DNA of 64,000 nucleotides from Rhodamnia argentea. Lineage: Eukaryota > Streptophyta > Magnoliopsida > Myrtales > Myrtaceae. Made by a program: the position numbers and the translations under genes. This document shows, piece by piece, positions 45,129-59,700 of this stretch. The DNA lies in contig NC_063155.1 of NCBI RefSeq assembly GCF_020921035.1, positions 9,967,001 to 10,031,000 of the forward strand, in the 5' to 3' direction. The notes beneath the pieces were generated by a model, which was not told the DNA's origin, searched no databases, and saw nothing but the letters and a program-made list of their open reading frames with translations. Every line of letters starts with the position of its first letter. The stretch's first letter is position 1.

Positions 45129-46664
45129 GAGGAGGAGGAGGAGGAAAAGGGCGGGCTCACATGGCCTGATTAAACTGAAAAAGCCACCCGGCTGGGGGCC
45201 ACCGCCCCGCCTCGTGATTTCTGGATTTACGGGATTCCGATTCCGTTTGGGTAAACTTCTTCGGGGCCGTTGAACCAGCCAACCAGGCCCCGGATCGAGG
45301 TTGACCATCATCACTGTCCACGACTTTACTTAGGAAAAATTACAAAAAAAAAATAATAATAAATTTATTATTTTTGTACATAACGCAGTCAACGTCTAGC
45401 TGCTAAATAGATTGAATTGGCATAATTATAAAAGATTTAAGATTTAACTGATAAAAAAAGAAATAAAATTAAATTGTCACAATTATAATAAATTTAATAT
45501 TTTTTTATATTTTTTTTATTTACGCCGTGCTTATTTCTTAGGAGGTAGGGAGAAAATTTAGAAAAAAAAATAGGAAATTTGGGTGGCGAATTTCGGAAAA
45601 TTTGAAGTATGTGGGTTTCTTTCCTTTCGTTCATGGCTGTCCTTGGTTTGGACGAGGAATAGTCAAGAATTCACTTGCCTTCTTTTCGGGCAATTGCATT
45701 GTACCACTTCGTACTGAGGAAAGTGGTGGTTTTTACTGTTGTAAAGTCCAGCGACTCCAGCCGACCTGAAGCCGAACTGTTCATGTTCTTTGAGGTGGGT
45801 GGGAGAGAGAACGATTGGCTGGGAAAGTGGGCGAGAAATTTAATTTTGGAGGGGGGCGGTTAAGCACGCCTCTGATTTTTCTTTGATTGAATTGGTGTCC
45901 AACATTCTTGGTCGCCGAGGAAAGGCGAGGCTTTTTTTTTTTTTTTTCTTTCCTGGAGCAATAGTATGGTACCGTGCGGTAGCTCATGTTTCGGGTCGAC
46001 CGTTCAATATAACGGTGTCGAGTATCAAGATGTACGTGTGACTTGTATTAGGAAATTCAAATCTTACGTCGAAGAATCGATGATTAACCTTAATTGGCCA
46101 GTATCTCATCGGTTTTTAAGTTTTTAGTGTTGAGTCAGGTCGAGTTGCATATCTTGACGGGTGTGGGTTCTTCCTTAACGATTTTCCTAAGTGAAGTTAC
46201 TGGACTTCTGTTCCGTGTCATACTCTTCTTGCTAGACGAGTAATTGACGGAATTACATCACGTGTCATCAAAACCAGGTAAGTACTAACCACTTTATTCT
46301 TAGAAGCATCTCAAAAACAGAGCAATAAATGCTAGGGTGTACCGTCAGCGAGGGAAAACACCGACACTATACGTGGGGACAATCTCCATATGTATGTCGC
46401 ATTCGGTGCTATCCTGTTGTTGCTGCCACTAAGTGTTCAATGCGATTCCTTCGCTCATGCACTTTTATAATTACAGGCTGACCACATTTAGTTGCGCTTT
46501 CGGATAATAACATGTTCTCCGGTGCGAATAAATTCAAGACAATGGCGATGGATGAATCCATTATGTTCCTAAAATCTAATGGATGCACCGGCGAGATTGT
46601 AGGTTACATGGGGCCCCTTGGAATTCTACCATCGTCGCTTGAGTTGGCCCAGGAATAATTTATC

Positions 46665-47054
46665 GAGATAATGACACGAATGGTTCATGAAATTTGGCTC
46701 AATATATAATGTGATCCTTGAATTTTAATGTCATCTCTGAACTTTTAGTTTGTTCAATGCGGTTTCTGGACTTTTAGTACATGTTCAATTTAGTATTTGA
46801 TTTGCGTGTAAATGTTCAATATTGTCCGTCAAGTTAAATTAAGGGAAAGGAAAAATTGAATATCTTCATACAATCAATGGACTAAATTGAACTTGTAAGG
46901 AAAGTATGGGGGTAACATCGAAAAAATCAAAATTTTCGGGGATGACATTGCACATGGCCCGAAATTCATGGACCACGTTGAATAGATTTGAAGTTCGAAG
47001 GATCACATTACGTAATAGGCCAAAGTTCATGAGCTGTTTTTGTTATTTACCCTG
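46665..47054. mobile_element. Miniature inverted-repeat element, family M1, copy C
   Basis: Best-preserved of three copies. The left end (GATAATGACACGAATGG, then TAATGTGATCCTTGAA) pairs with the right end, whose reverse complement reads GGGTAAATAACAAAAACAG and GTAATGTGATCCTTC. Inverted arms are about 50-55 bp. Non-coding. Confidence 0.75.
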
Positions 47055-47744
47055 ATTTATTCGACTCAAATCACGTCACGGGCTGATGAGAATTTGGGGG
47101 TAATGATTAGGAATTGCAATCGCGATGAGGAAGGTGACTTGACTTGCTGGTGAAGATGGATGGGAATGCGATCCCGTGGGTCGACGGGGACCGACTCCTT
47201 TTCGAGACATTCGAGTTTTGGATTTGAATCTCATCACAATTCGTGGGAACGAGTTAGTAATTTTATTTTAACAGACCAAAAGAAAAAAGGTCAGTCCATT
47301 TTTTTGCATGGGTTTGGTAGGTGCTATTGAGTTCTGCGGCCCCAATAGTACCGGAAGTCAAGATGAGACTCGTCCCGTGATCGGCTCTACCCGACAAATG
47401 ACAATCATCTTGATTGGCATGCGTTCAAGGAAAAGGGGCAGCCGAGACATACACATGTATATGTCTATTTTTTTTTCTTGTCTCACGTTTATACTTGAGA
47501 ACTGGGGCGATCGGTTTCAAAATGAATAGGTTCCACAATGTTAGGGTTAGTTCTCCATTTTTTTTAACCACGAACCGACCCAGCTCGAGAATCGGCTCAA
47601 GCTTCTTTTTCAATTTTTCAGTTTATTACGCACAATGCGCATGAGTTGAGCATAAAAACGATTCTTTCTACTTGAGGATAGTACGCCAAGCACTTTTAAT
47701 TTACTCAGATATTTCCTGTTTACAAAAAAAAAAAAAAAAAGAAC

Positions 47745-47960
47745 TTGGTCGGGGTTTGAGGTAAACCAGTTTGACATCAATTCGATTCCAAATTCTACCC
47801 ATGATACCGGACTTACAAATTCTAGATTTCTAAGTAGAACCGGCCGGTTCGGGGTATGTGACCGAATTGATCCCCTTGTGAAGCCAACCTTGAACCGACT
47901 AGGCTAGGCCGGTTTTAAAGTTGAATCGATCCTGTTGCTCATCCCCTACTCGATACTGGT
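47745..47960. repeat. CCGGTT-rich dispersed repeat copy
   Basis: GAACCGGCCGGTTCGG, GACCGAATTGAT and GGCCGGTTTTAAAG motifs resemble 9890-10390. Ends are undefined. Confidence 0.45.
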
Positions 47961-49989
47961 TATATTTTGCTCTCGCATTCTTGTGTTTTTCTTAAATAAT
48001 GAAAATTATTCATCGTAAATATAAATTGGATATCAACATCCTTGTGACAACCGCACATGCAATGGCGCTCGAAATCAAACTCCCGTCTGTTAGGTGGGTC
48101 CGCCCATGATGTCTCCTAATTTTCCACGATGTCTTAAAAGCATTACAATTCATTTATTTCTTTATTTTTATTTTTTTTGCCTTTTTGCAACCGCAAACTT
48201 CGGCGGGATTGCAACAACCAAACAAACTCTGCTGACATGGCACGATGGCAGCCTCTGGTGGCGCCAGCTGTCGATGGCCAGCAGCCGACACATGTCCCCT
48301 GATGGAGGCCGCAGTATCCGTTCATTCTGTTGACTTTTGGCCGTTGTTAGTTGAAAGCTACGTCCCTCAGTCATTGGCGCTTCTTTCTGTGGTTTGTGGG
48401 GCCCAACCGAACAGATAACTTGATCTTATTTTTCTACTTTTTTTTTTTTCTCTTTGGCTAAATTCACGAAATTCAGTTTCTGTTGTCGGTCCGGAAATTA
48501 CCATGTTAACGGGATCGAATTCGCGGGTCTCGCACGGAGTGGCATGAACAATGGCACCATCTCGAGAACCAATGACGGGCGTCGATAAGATTCAAAGACC
48601 CGTCAATTCGTCATCTCTGAAATCAAAGACTCACGGCAATCAAATAATTGATTTTTCGGACGAGCAATCTCTGTCAAATGACATATGTTGCATGGTTATT
48701 GAGGACTGTTACTTTAAATTCATGGGGGCCGAACCATTAAAGCCGCTCGTGAAAAAAGTTTTGATTTAGTTATCTTATGATTAAGAGATTTGGGAGATCG
48801 ACCAAATTTCGCATGTTCCCTTGTTGTATCACGACATGACCCAAGATTCTCGTCCTACGGGTCATCGAGGGCCGTCGATTTTGGATTTGGAGGGAAACGA
48901 GAGCCGTCGATTCGGGGTTCCCGACTTTAAGCGAGAAGCAACCTAGGGACAAAAGCCACGTGGTGGGCCTCCATCGAGCAGTTCTCGGTTGAAGAAGGCG
49001 TGGGGGGGACCATGGCCATGTTAGATGGGCCCAATGGGCTTTTTCCGATGGGCCTGTGCCGCGCGACTGGCAACGTGAAAGCTACGGGGCAACCGCATCA
49101 TCCGCTGGACGCGTGGTGCTTCGGTGGTCCTGCCACGTCGCCGCCCCTCGCGGGCAATGGCCTCGCACTCCGGCACATGCAGGTGTCCTAATCACATCCC
49201 ATCGAAATCTGAGGGCCTGTTTGTGATTTTCATTAGCCAATAGCAATGTGTCTTGGATTCTACTTTATTCGATCTTCTTGATTTTTTTCTTTGTTTTGTT
49301 TTTACTAAGAGCCAAAATCAATCCCTAATAGGAAGATTTAGCTTTTGACGAGACATCCACCGACAATTTCTAATTGGGTGAGGCGGAACTCCACATCGGT
49401 CATTAGAATAAAACTTTCAGCCCTTTTGTGTCCCGTGAAGCCATAGGAAGGTGACGAATGTGGGATTTAATCAAATCAAGTAAAGGTGGGATTGGGATTA
49501 AATAGACCCTCGACGGATGGAAAAGCTATCGCATAGCGTACGAAATTGGGGTTCTTTCTTTACAATCTGGGCATTTCGGATGAAATTACTCGAGCTACCG
49601 TTGTTAGAATAAGTACGCGAGTCACACGTGTAAGGGGGAGCAAACATTTGGCCGTCGGGTGAGCTGGGATGCGTTTTGAGACCGAGTTAGCCATTTGAGA
49701 GCCTTTATTTGAGACGATGTCCATTTTTTGATAAAGTGATCCCGATTCGAGGTCATATTAAAATTTCCCCTTTATTTTTTGTTTTTCCTAGTTGAAATTC
49801 ATAACTTCAAGATCACGAGCAATGAAAAGACAACCTATTTGAAAATTTTCAAGAATTGATGTTAAATCATTCTCAAATCTTAGGGATTGCTCATTTAGTT
49901 TTATTTGATTAAAGACATTATTTATGCCGAGGCAGTAAATAGCTAATATTAAAGACATTTTTCATTTAGTTTCATGTTGATTTACGTAT

Positions 49990-50193
49990 GTTTCACGGAA
50001 AGCGAGTGATTTGAAAAATATTTTTCTAAAATCGATTGCTTATATCTCATTTAAAAATAAATAAACGGCAAATATTTTCATCATATACTAAAATATTTAG
50101 ATATAAATTGTTGTCTATTGACTAATTATTTCAAACGATATAAGCGAGTTATTTTTTAAAAATATTTTTCAAATCACTCATTTTTCGTGAAAC
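49990..50193. mobile_element. Miniature foldback element with 56-57 bp inverted arms
   Basis: The left arm 49990-50046 starts GTTTCACGGAAAGCGAGTGA and the right arm 50138-50193 is nearly its perfect reverse complement (inverted it starts GTTTCACGAAAAATGAGTGA). The loop is about 90 bp of AT-rich DNA. Weak similarity extends about 10 bp further out on both sides. The right end of a related sequence may lie near 61930-61985. Confidence 0.8.
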
Positions 50194-52749
50194 AAACGAA
50201 ACCTAATCACGATATCGGCGTGTTTTTACGTTTCGTGAACCCTTGTAAATAAATGCATTTCAGAGGCCGTTAATAAGTACCGTTCTAGAAACTTTATTCG
50301 AATTGCGAACCGAGCTATCCAAGCAAGACAAAAAGGCAAAGACCATATGATCATCATTGATTGTGTCCTGCGGCAAAACAACTTTCAATGATCGAGCTTA
50401 GTGTCTCAGCTGTGGATATGATGATTTTGATTTTGTCTACCTGCCATAATTGGGAATGACTTTTGTGTCAAAGAAGTCAAAGCAACGTAAATGATAATGA
50501 GTCGAGCCATGAGACCCATGATCTTACAGCCAAATTTTATTAATTAGTGCTTCGAAGTGCTTGTTAAGTACTCAAATAAAAAGAAAATTTGTCATTTTCA
50601 ATGAAAATTTCTCTCGTTGTTCAATAATTAGAAATATGATGAAAGAGTGTTTTAGGACCGCCCGTCGACAAGACCGGATCATCAAACATCCAGAGGCTAA
50701 CGACCTCGAGGCTGCCGAGGGTAGGAAAATTGTTGAGCATGTCCGTTCTCGATTATTCTGCCTAGGGTTTTTTTTTTTAAAATTCAAACTTGATGACATT
50801 TTAACAATCTTCACGAGAAGCTTTTTAACTATTGATGACCTCTCACGGGGTGGCTTGTCGTTCAAAGATCAGCTTAACTTTAATTTTTTGTAGTTATTGT
50901 GCTTTTCACATTTTACCCTTCGCTTTTACTATTAATGTTCGGATAAAACCTTCCCCATTGACTAGATTGGAAATGACTTTTCTCTTTTTTAATCGAAAGC
51001 CGAGCTAAAATATCACGTAATCGCAACACCGTCTCTGTCCTTTGCTCTTTCAAAACAAGAGGAAAGAGGATGTCAAATCCCTAAATCACATGCATTTTAG
51101 TAAAAGAGTACCAAGAGAAACTCATAAAAGGACGGGGTACGGACCAATTAAGTGATAATTGGAAATACCGAATCTGTTAGCGTAAGGTCAATATAACCTA
51201 ATATTCTGTTAAGATGTCTACTTTGGTACACCTAATTTGTATCGAACTCGATCGCATAGGAAATCTTAGTGAATATGACATGGACACGTGATAATAAAAA
51301 AGACAATAATGGTTGCGTTTGGGATTGGCTTTTCCAAAGCCTTTTGGACCTTTTAAGATGGATTTGGTAACGATTCTGATCAAAAAATATAATTCCGATT
51401 AGAATTGATTTTTTTTTCTCATTTTGTTTCATGGATGAGTTTTAGAGAATTAGAACGTGTTTCAGAATCGCACAAAATTTCTGTTCCCAAAACATAAGTG
51501 CGTTCGGTAACTATGTACATTTTTTGTTCCCGGGAGCAATTTTTATTCTCAATTTTTTTCATTTAAGTCAAATAATTACGCATTCTCACTAAAAAATCAA
51601 TTTATATAGCATCACTAATAAAATGAATACGTATCGTGCATAATCCATAATTGGTATATCTATTTCTTGAGCATGAAGACCTATGCAAGATTCTTAAGAA
51701 AAAACATAAGCTCAATAAGCAATTTACACTTAAATTTTGCCACGAATCGACATTAAAGTAGAGTTATCAAAAGGGTGTGCTAGGTCGGGTCGAATATGGT
51801 CCGAAGGGAGACACATTCACAAAAAGCGAGAAGCCGTGCTGTGGGGACTTACCAACTATGAATATATCTTACTTAGGGCTAAGAGTATGAACATCAATTC
51901 ACCGACTCTTATATATTTTTATAGGTTCAATAAAAATCAAGATATGAAAAACTTAAATAGAATTTTCTATACCTAATTATTCTGAATTTTCATATTGACA
52001 CATCTAATCCATTTTGATCAATTTTCATGCAGTACAAATTTAATGACCCATATTCTTTCTGACTCGACCCATATTACTTAAACACTTATATATTTAACCA
52101 AATCATGGATTTTTTTTTTATAATTTGTTAACAAAAATGATATTGCTAAAACACTTTCATCCAATACAATGATTTTTTTAATATTTTTATTTTAAATTGT
52201 TTTTTTAATTTTCATAAAATGGAAACTATTTTTAAAATATTTTTAATTTTTTTTTTTATTTTTCTTTTCCTTTTTCTTCGACAGGGCAGCGGCGGGAACA
52301 TAGTGAGAGTCTTTTCACTTTGTCGGTCTTGTTTGTCAAAAATGATTCTAGAATAAGGAATCAACATTTTTATGATTTTTATTTCTATTCCAAATCTGCT
52401 CCCCGGAATAGAATCATAGAATTTGAGAATCAAAGTCATCTACATTACCAAATAAGTTTCTCATCTTTTTCTGTGATGGGGAACAAAATCATAGAATCGG
52501 AATCGTTGTCAAATAGGCCATTGGTAAAATGTTGAGACATTTGGCAAATTTTCTTGGAGAGATTTAGGGAAATGCATTGCATTTCCAAAGTCTTGTAAAG
52601 TCTCTTAGTCCATGGCACATTCGTAGATGATTTGGGCTTTAATATTTTTGGAATGCTAATACACTTAATTCTTCCAATTTTGCTCCTCGATAAATATTTG
52701 AAATTTTGAAAATGCCCTCACCATCGACCACCTTGCTCAATGTCGCCGA

Positions 52750-53095
52750 TGAGCCTTGCCTGAAGTCGCGTGACCCTCGTGGAGTCGGGATTTGGATTGC
52801 CTAACATTGAGATTTCCATGACATGCGTGACATTACTCAAATCGGGTCATCCAAATGAAAATGAACGACCTGATTTGAGCCACATCATGTGTTGAAAGGG
52901 AGGGAAAAAATGTAGGCGGGAATTTTTTTAGAGTTTGAAAAATTTTGAATCCAAACGTGGCTAAAATTAGGCCGTCCATTTTCATTTAGATGACTTGATT
53001 TGAGTAATGTGAAGCATGTCACGGAAATCCCAATGTTAGACGATCCGGATCCCATGGAGCCGCGCAACCTCAAGTGACGATTGTCGCGGCCATAT
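52750..53095. repeat. Long imperfect hairpin
   Basis: Arms of about 130-140 bp (around 52750-52890 and 52960-53095) are inverted copies: CTAACATTGAGATTTCC and ATTACTCAAATCGGGTCATC on the left match, inverted, CTAACATTGGGATTTCC and ATTACTCAAATCAAGTCATC on the right. The loop is about 70 bp. A foldback element or a double-stranded RNA source is possible. Confidence 0.8.
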
Positions 53096-53608
53096 CTTTC
53101 TTGCCCGCAACTAGAGCCCTTCAAGTTATTTGCCACAAAGAAATTTGCAAAAGGACAAATGTAATTTTTCCAAATGTCATTTAAACAAAAGTTGGTTCTT
53201 AATTCACTTTTAAGTTACATATGTATTTGCATTTCGAAAAATATCTTTAACCTAATTCCTTATCAAATGTTGCATTTTCAAGAAATCACTTTGACCTAAT
53301 TTTTTTTTTAAAATTTTCTCAAAGGCTTTCTTAAAAAGCTCAACCAAACGCAGCCTATGTTAGCCACGGTGCCCACCTCCGTACAGTCTGGCAGAAAATC
53401 CTTTCAGTTAATTGAAGCCCAGATGATGGAACGCCGACTTTGATTTGGGCCATTTCGAGGCCCATTATTCTTCTGCCATCTGAAGGCCCAGACGCGCTCT
53501 CGCTATGGCTCTCTTCAGTCAATGATTGTGTTTCTCTGACTTCGGTTGAATTTCGTGCTCTTCGTCGGGAGGAAGCGCGAGTCGCAGCGGTCGGAATCGG
53601 ACTGTCCG

Positions 53609-55569
53609 ATGGAAATCCCCGGCATAAGAGTCTTGTGCCCGAAGCTCGTTCTCGGAAGAGACGAGCCGTGCCTTCAGTGGCTCATCGGATCCCGATTTCT
53701 CGTCGATCCCGTCGCGATCTTCTCGACCTTCCGGTGTCTCCACCCCTCGCCGCCGGGAGACGCGCTTGCTTTGGATTACGACAAGGAATCAGGTAATTCG
53801 CGCGTCCCGTTTCTTTGTTGGAATCACGAAAGAGTGGGGGGAGTTGATTTATACTTTTGCAGCACGAGTGGTTAAGTTTGCTTTCACATAGAATCATTAC
53901 ATAAGACTGCCATAAGAAATGTCAATGCATGTTTCGGGATCCGTAGTAACTATGGCATTCAGACGACAAGGGAAATGGTGGGTTGAGTCTTGAATAAAAC
54001 GTTATGTTCATGCTCGAATTTTCCATCACGAGAGATGTGTAGAACCGATGGAATTCTGAAAAGAGCTTCTCATTGTCTTGGTCCTGCGTAATTATTTTTA
54101 GTTAAGTACGTTTCTTGCGATTGAGCTGGAATTGGGTCTCTTAGATTCTGTCGCATTTCTCTTGGCAATTTAAAGTACGTGTGTGCTGTGTTTTGGTTTT
54201 TATTCAAATGCTGACCTTGTTTTGGATGGAGCAGAAGATCTTCGAGTGTTGCTTTTGAAGGGGTTCCACGTAATTGGGGCGCTAGTTGTTCAAAGAGATG
54301 GCAATGCGGAGCAAATGGCTGCTCATGCTGTTGATGCTGCTCGAAGGATGCAAAAGTTACTAGGGGCTGATGGTTTTGAAGTAAAGTCAGAAAAGCACTG
54401 GATGATTGGTGCCGTTGGTGATATTGATTCTGGTGATGTTCGTTTCTTTTCCTCGAGCAGTGAAAATTCGAAGAGTCTCGAGTCTGTTGCATCTGTTATA
54501 TATGACAGTGATCCTGTGAAGTACGTTTGGGAGAAAGGTTGCCTCCTTCGCTGCAAGTTACCGATAAAGTTGCCATTTTATTTTCCTGAGAACAAGACAT
54601 CTGGTAAGTTTATCTGCATCTCGTACTGACGTGTTTTTGAGGATCCTTATAGATTTAGAAAGCCGATTGATTGCAGTTTGAGCCGATTCTTCAGCTTGAG
54701 TGCCCTGATAATGTTTCGAAACACTTCTGAACCTTATATAATCGACAGGCTGATTGGAAGTTCGTATTGGTTTTCCCTCTTTTTTTTTTTTTTTTTGTGC
54801 AAAAAGTGAAAGGCTGGTAAATATTTGCGACTACTCTATGCTTACTAGTGAAGTTAGGATGTTAGTTCAGAGGAAGTTGGAAACGAACTTTTGAGATTCA
54901 AGCGCGCACATTTTATTCCTGCTTAGTGGAGTTTGGGAACATGCAAAATCTATGCTCCTATGATGTCAGCAATGATACCTTGTCATTTCTGGCGCACATT
55001 TTATATAATCGACAGGCTGATTGGAAGTTCGTATTGGTTTTCCCTTTTCTTTTTTTTTTTTTGTGCAAAAAGTGAAAGGCTGGTAAATGTTTGCGACTAC
55101 TTTATGCTTACTAGTGAAGTTAGGATGTTAGCTCAGAGGAAGTTGGAAACGAACTTTTGAGATTCAAGCGCGCACATTTTATTCCTGCTGAGTGGAGTTT
55201 GAGAACATGCAAAATCTATGCTCCTATGATGTCAGCAATGATACCTTGTCATTTCTGGTGCTAAAAAGTAAGTGTAAAGTGTTTATGTACATGCATGCTT
55301 ACTGGGAGAAAGTTTTATTGATAACATTAGTTCAAACTTACTTTACCTGTACATTATTGGGCATTGATAGTCCTTTCTGAAAAATTGTGAAGTTGTAGGA
55401 CATAAATACAGTGACAACTGACCGCAGTTGCAGGATAGAGGTGAATTGGCTTGGATCAGGTAAGAGAAAAGCACAAAAGATGGTTTTAGATATGACACAA
55501 CTAACCCATGTATCATTGGACCAGCATATTGACAAAAGTATGGTGCTTTAAGATGCCAGATAATATATA

Positions 55570-55623
<54 letters not shown>

Positions 55624-56677
55624 AACTATTAACTTTAAAGGTGAGTGTGGCGATGGAAACATTTTTTTGATGTTATTATGTTACGGATATGGTGTGTCCT
55701 TATGCAAGTCTTCTTCTTTTGCATCTGCTGGTCATATCTTTTTGACAGAATGATGAACTTTAGAGGCGTTTTTTCTATTTTCTGCATTTAATCCATTTTA
55801 TGCAACCTTTTTTTTTTTTTTCTAATTCAGATCGCTTACAACTTGAGGATTCTTCATGTCTCTCAGATGCAGTGGAGATGTATCTGTCTACCGTGGGGGC
55901 AGCGGCAGATAAATTTAAAGATCCAGAACTCACATTTATGGTGGAGACTTTAAATAAAGCAAATGAAGAAGTGCCTCAACCAGTCATCTTTCATGCTGGG
56001 GACTTGGATGTTCACGCAGATATCTCAAATGTCAAGCTTTCTAGTCAAGTGGCAGAAGATAGAGATATAAAGTCATTACCGTGTTCACATTTTTGCTTGG
56101 AAAGTAAGCCTGGAACAAAGACATTGTCAGCTGAGGTAATCTCTACTAGATATTTAGTGTGTTAGTTTTGTTAGGTCTTTTGGGTTGGTTTCTAAAATGT
56201 TTATCTGCTTAGAATGCAGACATTATTGAAGTCACTTTTCTGCTTAATGGATCGAGAAAGTCTCGGGAAACTGCTGCACCTGTTGCAGTGTACTTTCCAG
56301 GTATTGATGTCCCGTAATTTATGTGGCTTGACTGATTTCGGCTGTGAGGTATAGTTCCTAGTTTATTTCTGCCTGAGGAAGAATATTAACTGCAGATCTT
56401 GTTTTCGTAACATGAGCAGTTCCATTGATGTCTGTTCTCAAGTTTTTCTTTATTGTTTTTTTGGGCGAGCGTTTTCTTGATGATTTATTTTTTCTTTTCA
56501 GTGCTTGAGGAAACAAGACTTTCTGTTCTTGAGTTCAAGTCGGATGTGCTTTGTTATGCTCCAAAAGATCTTCCCCTAGTCAGTGCAATTTCAAAGTTAC
56601 TGATCCCAGGAGTTGTTGACCAACTAAATGCAATGAAGAATGCATATGTACCCAATCTTTTAAAGGAGCAGTCCCAG

Positions 56678-56718
<41 letters not shown>

Positions 56719-59700
56719 CACACCGTAGAATAATAGAAACTTGTATGCGTGCTCAAATATACTGTTATGATCCGAAAATTATTTAATATTGGTTAAAGGG
56801 TGGAAACACACTATACTTGTGATTACTATGTATTTCAACGTACAACTTCTGGCCAAAAAGAAATTGAGAAAAGTTTTTTCGTAAACATGAGAAAATTTCG
56901 GTATCAGCAAATCCCTAGAAATCTGTGTGATGAAAATGAAATGCTAAAATAGTCAAGTACATTGATTAGTGGCAATATTAAGTTGGAGCATATATCACTT
57001 ACAAATAACTTGAGAAAATATTTGCAAGCACTAATTGGTTTAGAACTATGCACTTTAATTATCAGCTCCTGAGATGATCTTGTTTAAGAATGGACATTAT
57101 ACCTGAAGCCTGTTTGCTTGTTTCTTTGATTTGTTCATTTTCATTTCGATTTATTCAGCATTTTATCTTGCTGCTTACAGTTACATCCATATCACTTCAA
57201 TCCTATGGGAGTGTTGCACCCAATTACAGTTATTTATGATCTCAGTTATGGAGAGACCGAAATGAGCCAAGGTAATTCTTTTGTTTTTTGCTAATAAGAA
57301 AGATACTTAAAGATGAAAAGTATTGTTGCAATGCAAAATGAGTTGTTGGATATTACTTAGTTTTGGGCCTCATTGCCCAATATCTTTGTTCATCAAACCA
57401 AAATATTTGTTCTCTGGTTTTACTCATCCAGTCTTAAGTTCATATGATCAAAGAGGCGAATTTTGTTTTGGTGAATAAAAAACTAGTTTTGTTATGCTTT
57501 CATAGACAGTTGGTGTAATCACATACGTGGCTTGGAAATTGCCGATATGGTTATATAGCAGCGACAGTGGTGTTTTTGCAAGAATTAACCAGATTTTGTA
57601 TTGTACAGTTGAAATAAGAAGATCTCTCCATATGAGACTTGGATTACCTACTGATCGACCACTTCTACGAGTTTCAAATGCTCTATACTTTACCGTTGAT
57701 GGTGTAAAAAGCAAAGAAAAGCAAAAGGGTAACTATCTTCTAGTTCAAACTACACCACATTCTCTTTGTTCACACATAAAAATATCGTGTATAACTGCGG
57801 GGCAACATTTTTTGGTTATATCAGGGGCCTCTTTTCTTAAAGATGTGCATATTGGCATTCCAAGTAGTGGTGGTGAGATGTTGACTAAGTTTTCTTTTTA
57901 TTGCTTAGTTTCTCTTGGGTCTTTAATTCAAACGAAATCCTGAATCTTTCTCTCTGTTTATAGTTTCTGGTGGAGTTACCTCTCTTGTTCAAGGTTCATA
58001 TGAGTACTATCATTACCTTCAAGATGGTTTTGATGACTCGGTAATGCTATTTCTATGTTTACGCTGTTCTGTTTTGCCTTTTCTATGGAAAAAAACACTG
58101 TTACTTTGAAATAGTTCTTCTGGTTCATCTTTGTGCAACTTTTCTGTTTCCGTGTTTCCAAAAAATAAAAGCAAAGAGAGGAGTGCTCAATGGTCATGTT
58201 CTTGGCTCCATTCTTTTACTCTGTGAATCCAACTTCATGACATGAAAATTCAGATTTGTCCATGTGTACTTGGGCACCCAGTTTGACATTCTTCTATTCT
58301 TTCCTCACAACTTTATGAATTTATGTGGATTGTTCATAATAGGGATGGGGATGTGCTTACCGCTCTCTGCAAACTATCATGTCTTGGTTCAGACTCCAAT
58401 ACTACACATCCATTGAGGTCCCTTCTCACAGGTACGGATGTCTTGGCAGTTTTGGTCCTTGTTTAGATTTCAGTGCACTAACTTAAACACAGTTCTCTTT
58501 GTAATCGGTTAACATGATTGTTAGATTTTCTTTTGTCCTCTGCTTTTGGACTCTGGACTTAGTCATTGCGAAATGAGCTTTTGATGCCCTTCCTTGAATT
58601 TCCTTTGTCTTTTTTTTTTTTCCTCCTGCGGGTTAGGCAGTTGTTGTGGGAGCTCTTCTTCTGAGCACAAATCAGATGAGCTTCTATAGACTACCAGAGG
58701 AGAAACAATTCTATGGACTCCTTGGGTTTCTATTACTTGTCCTTATCGTCACAAATTTCTGGCTTCAGCCAATATAACAATCGTTTTTTTTTTGTCCTGT
58801 AGGGAAATACAGCAGTCACTCGTGGAAATTGGAGATAAGGAGCCTGCTTTCATTGGTTCTCGTGAGTGGATTGGTGCCATCGAATTGAGCTTTGTTTTAG
58901 ATAAGCTCCTTGGTGTAAGTATCCCCACATGACGATCTTTTTGTATATACATCTACCAAATATTTGTAAGTAGTACTTAGTTGAAGGAGGTGGAGCTTCA
59001 CATGCTTTCCCTATTGATTGCTCACTGTCCGTTTAAGGTTGAGAAACTCAATGGTAAGTTTACGGTGTGCTCGTTGAAAGCTACACAAAATATTTTTTGT
59101 CCTTGGGGAAGAGAAAAAGACGAAGGGAAGAGAGGAAGAAAAAAGGGCGGGGGGAGGGGGTTATTTATTTAACTCTTCTTGTTGTATCTATGGTTGAGAG
59201 TATGCCCTACATAAAACAAGATGTAATTATCTTGAGCAGGTTAGTTGCAAAGTGATTAATGTGAGGTCCGGAGCTGAGCTACCTGAGAAGTGTCGAGAAC
59301 TAGCCTTGCATTTTGAGACCCAAGGAACACCGATCATGATTGGTTAGTGAAATGCATCTATCTGAATCTTTTTTCCTAGAAGTACTTTCGCATCTTTGGC
59401 ACTCAAAAGTAATTTACAATTTCCCTTCTCTTGTTTGGAAAAAAAACAAACAATTCTATGTAAGAGAATATTTAACTTGACTGTTCAACGCAGAAACGGA
59501 TTAATAATAGAATGGAATAAATAATCCAGTTCAATAATTGTTTTGAAAAATATCTTGCCGTATTTGCAGTGCTTTTAGGGGGAAAAACATGTGACTGACG
59601 CATCGTTAGAGTGGATGAGACGATCTAATGGTTGTGGTCAGGATAACCCCTGGTTCATCTAAGCTTTTAACATTAGCAAAATAGTAAAAGCTGATAATGC

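Larger units (their letters stand above)
45129..53608. other. Gene-poor region, pectate lyase to Ufm1 protease
   Basis: About 8.5 kb between head-to-head genes with no recognisable coding region. Contents: an M1 element (46665-47054), CCGGTT-rich DNA (47745-47960), a tight foldback element (49990-50193), AT-rich DNA with GGAATCGTTACC-like motifs near 51350-51560 and 52300-52530, and a long hairpin (52750-53095). The latter two AT-rich stretches resemble the 36.9-38.0 kb interval. Confidence 0.6.

Noticed and set aside
45960-46270. Possible LTR-like fragment
   Set aside because: Some wording resembles plant LTR flanks, but there is no paired repeat, primer site or coding relic to support it.
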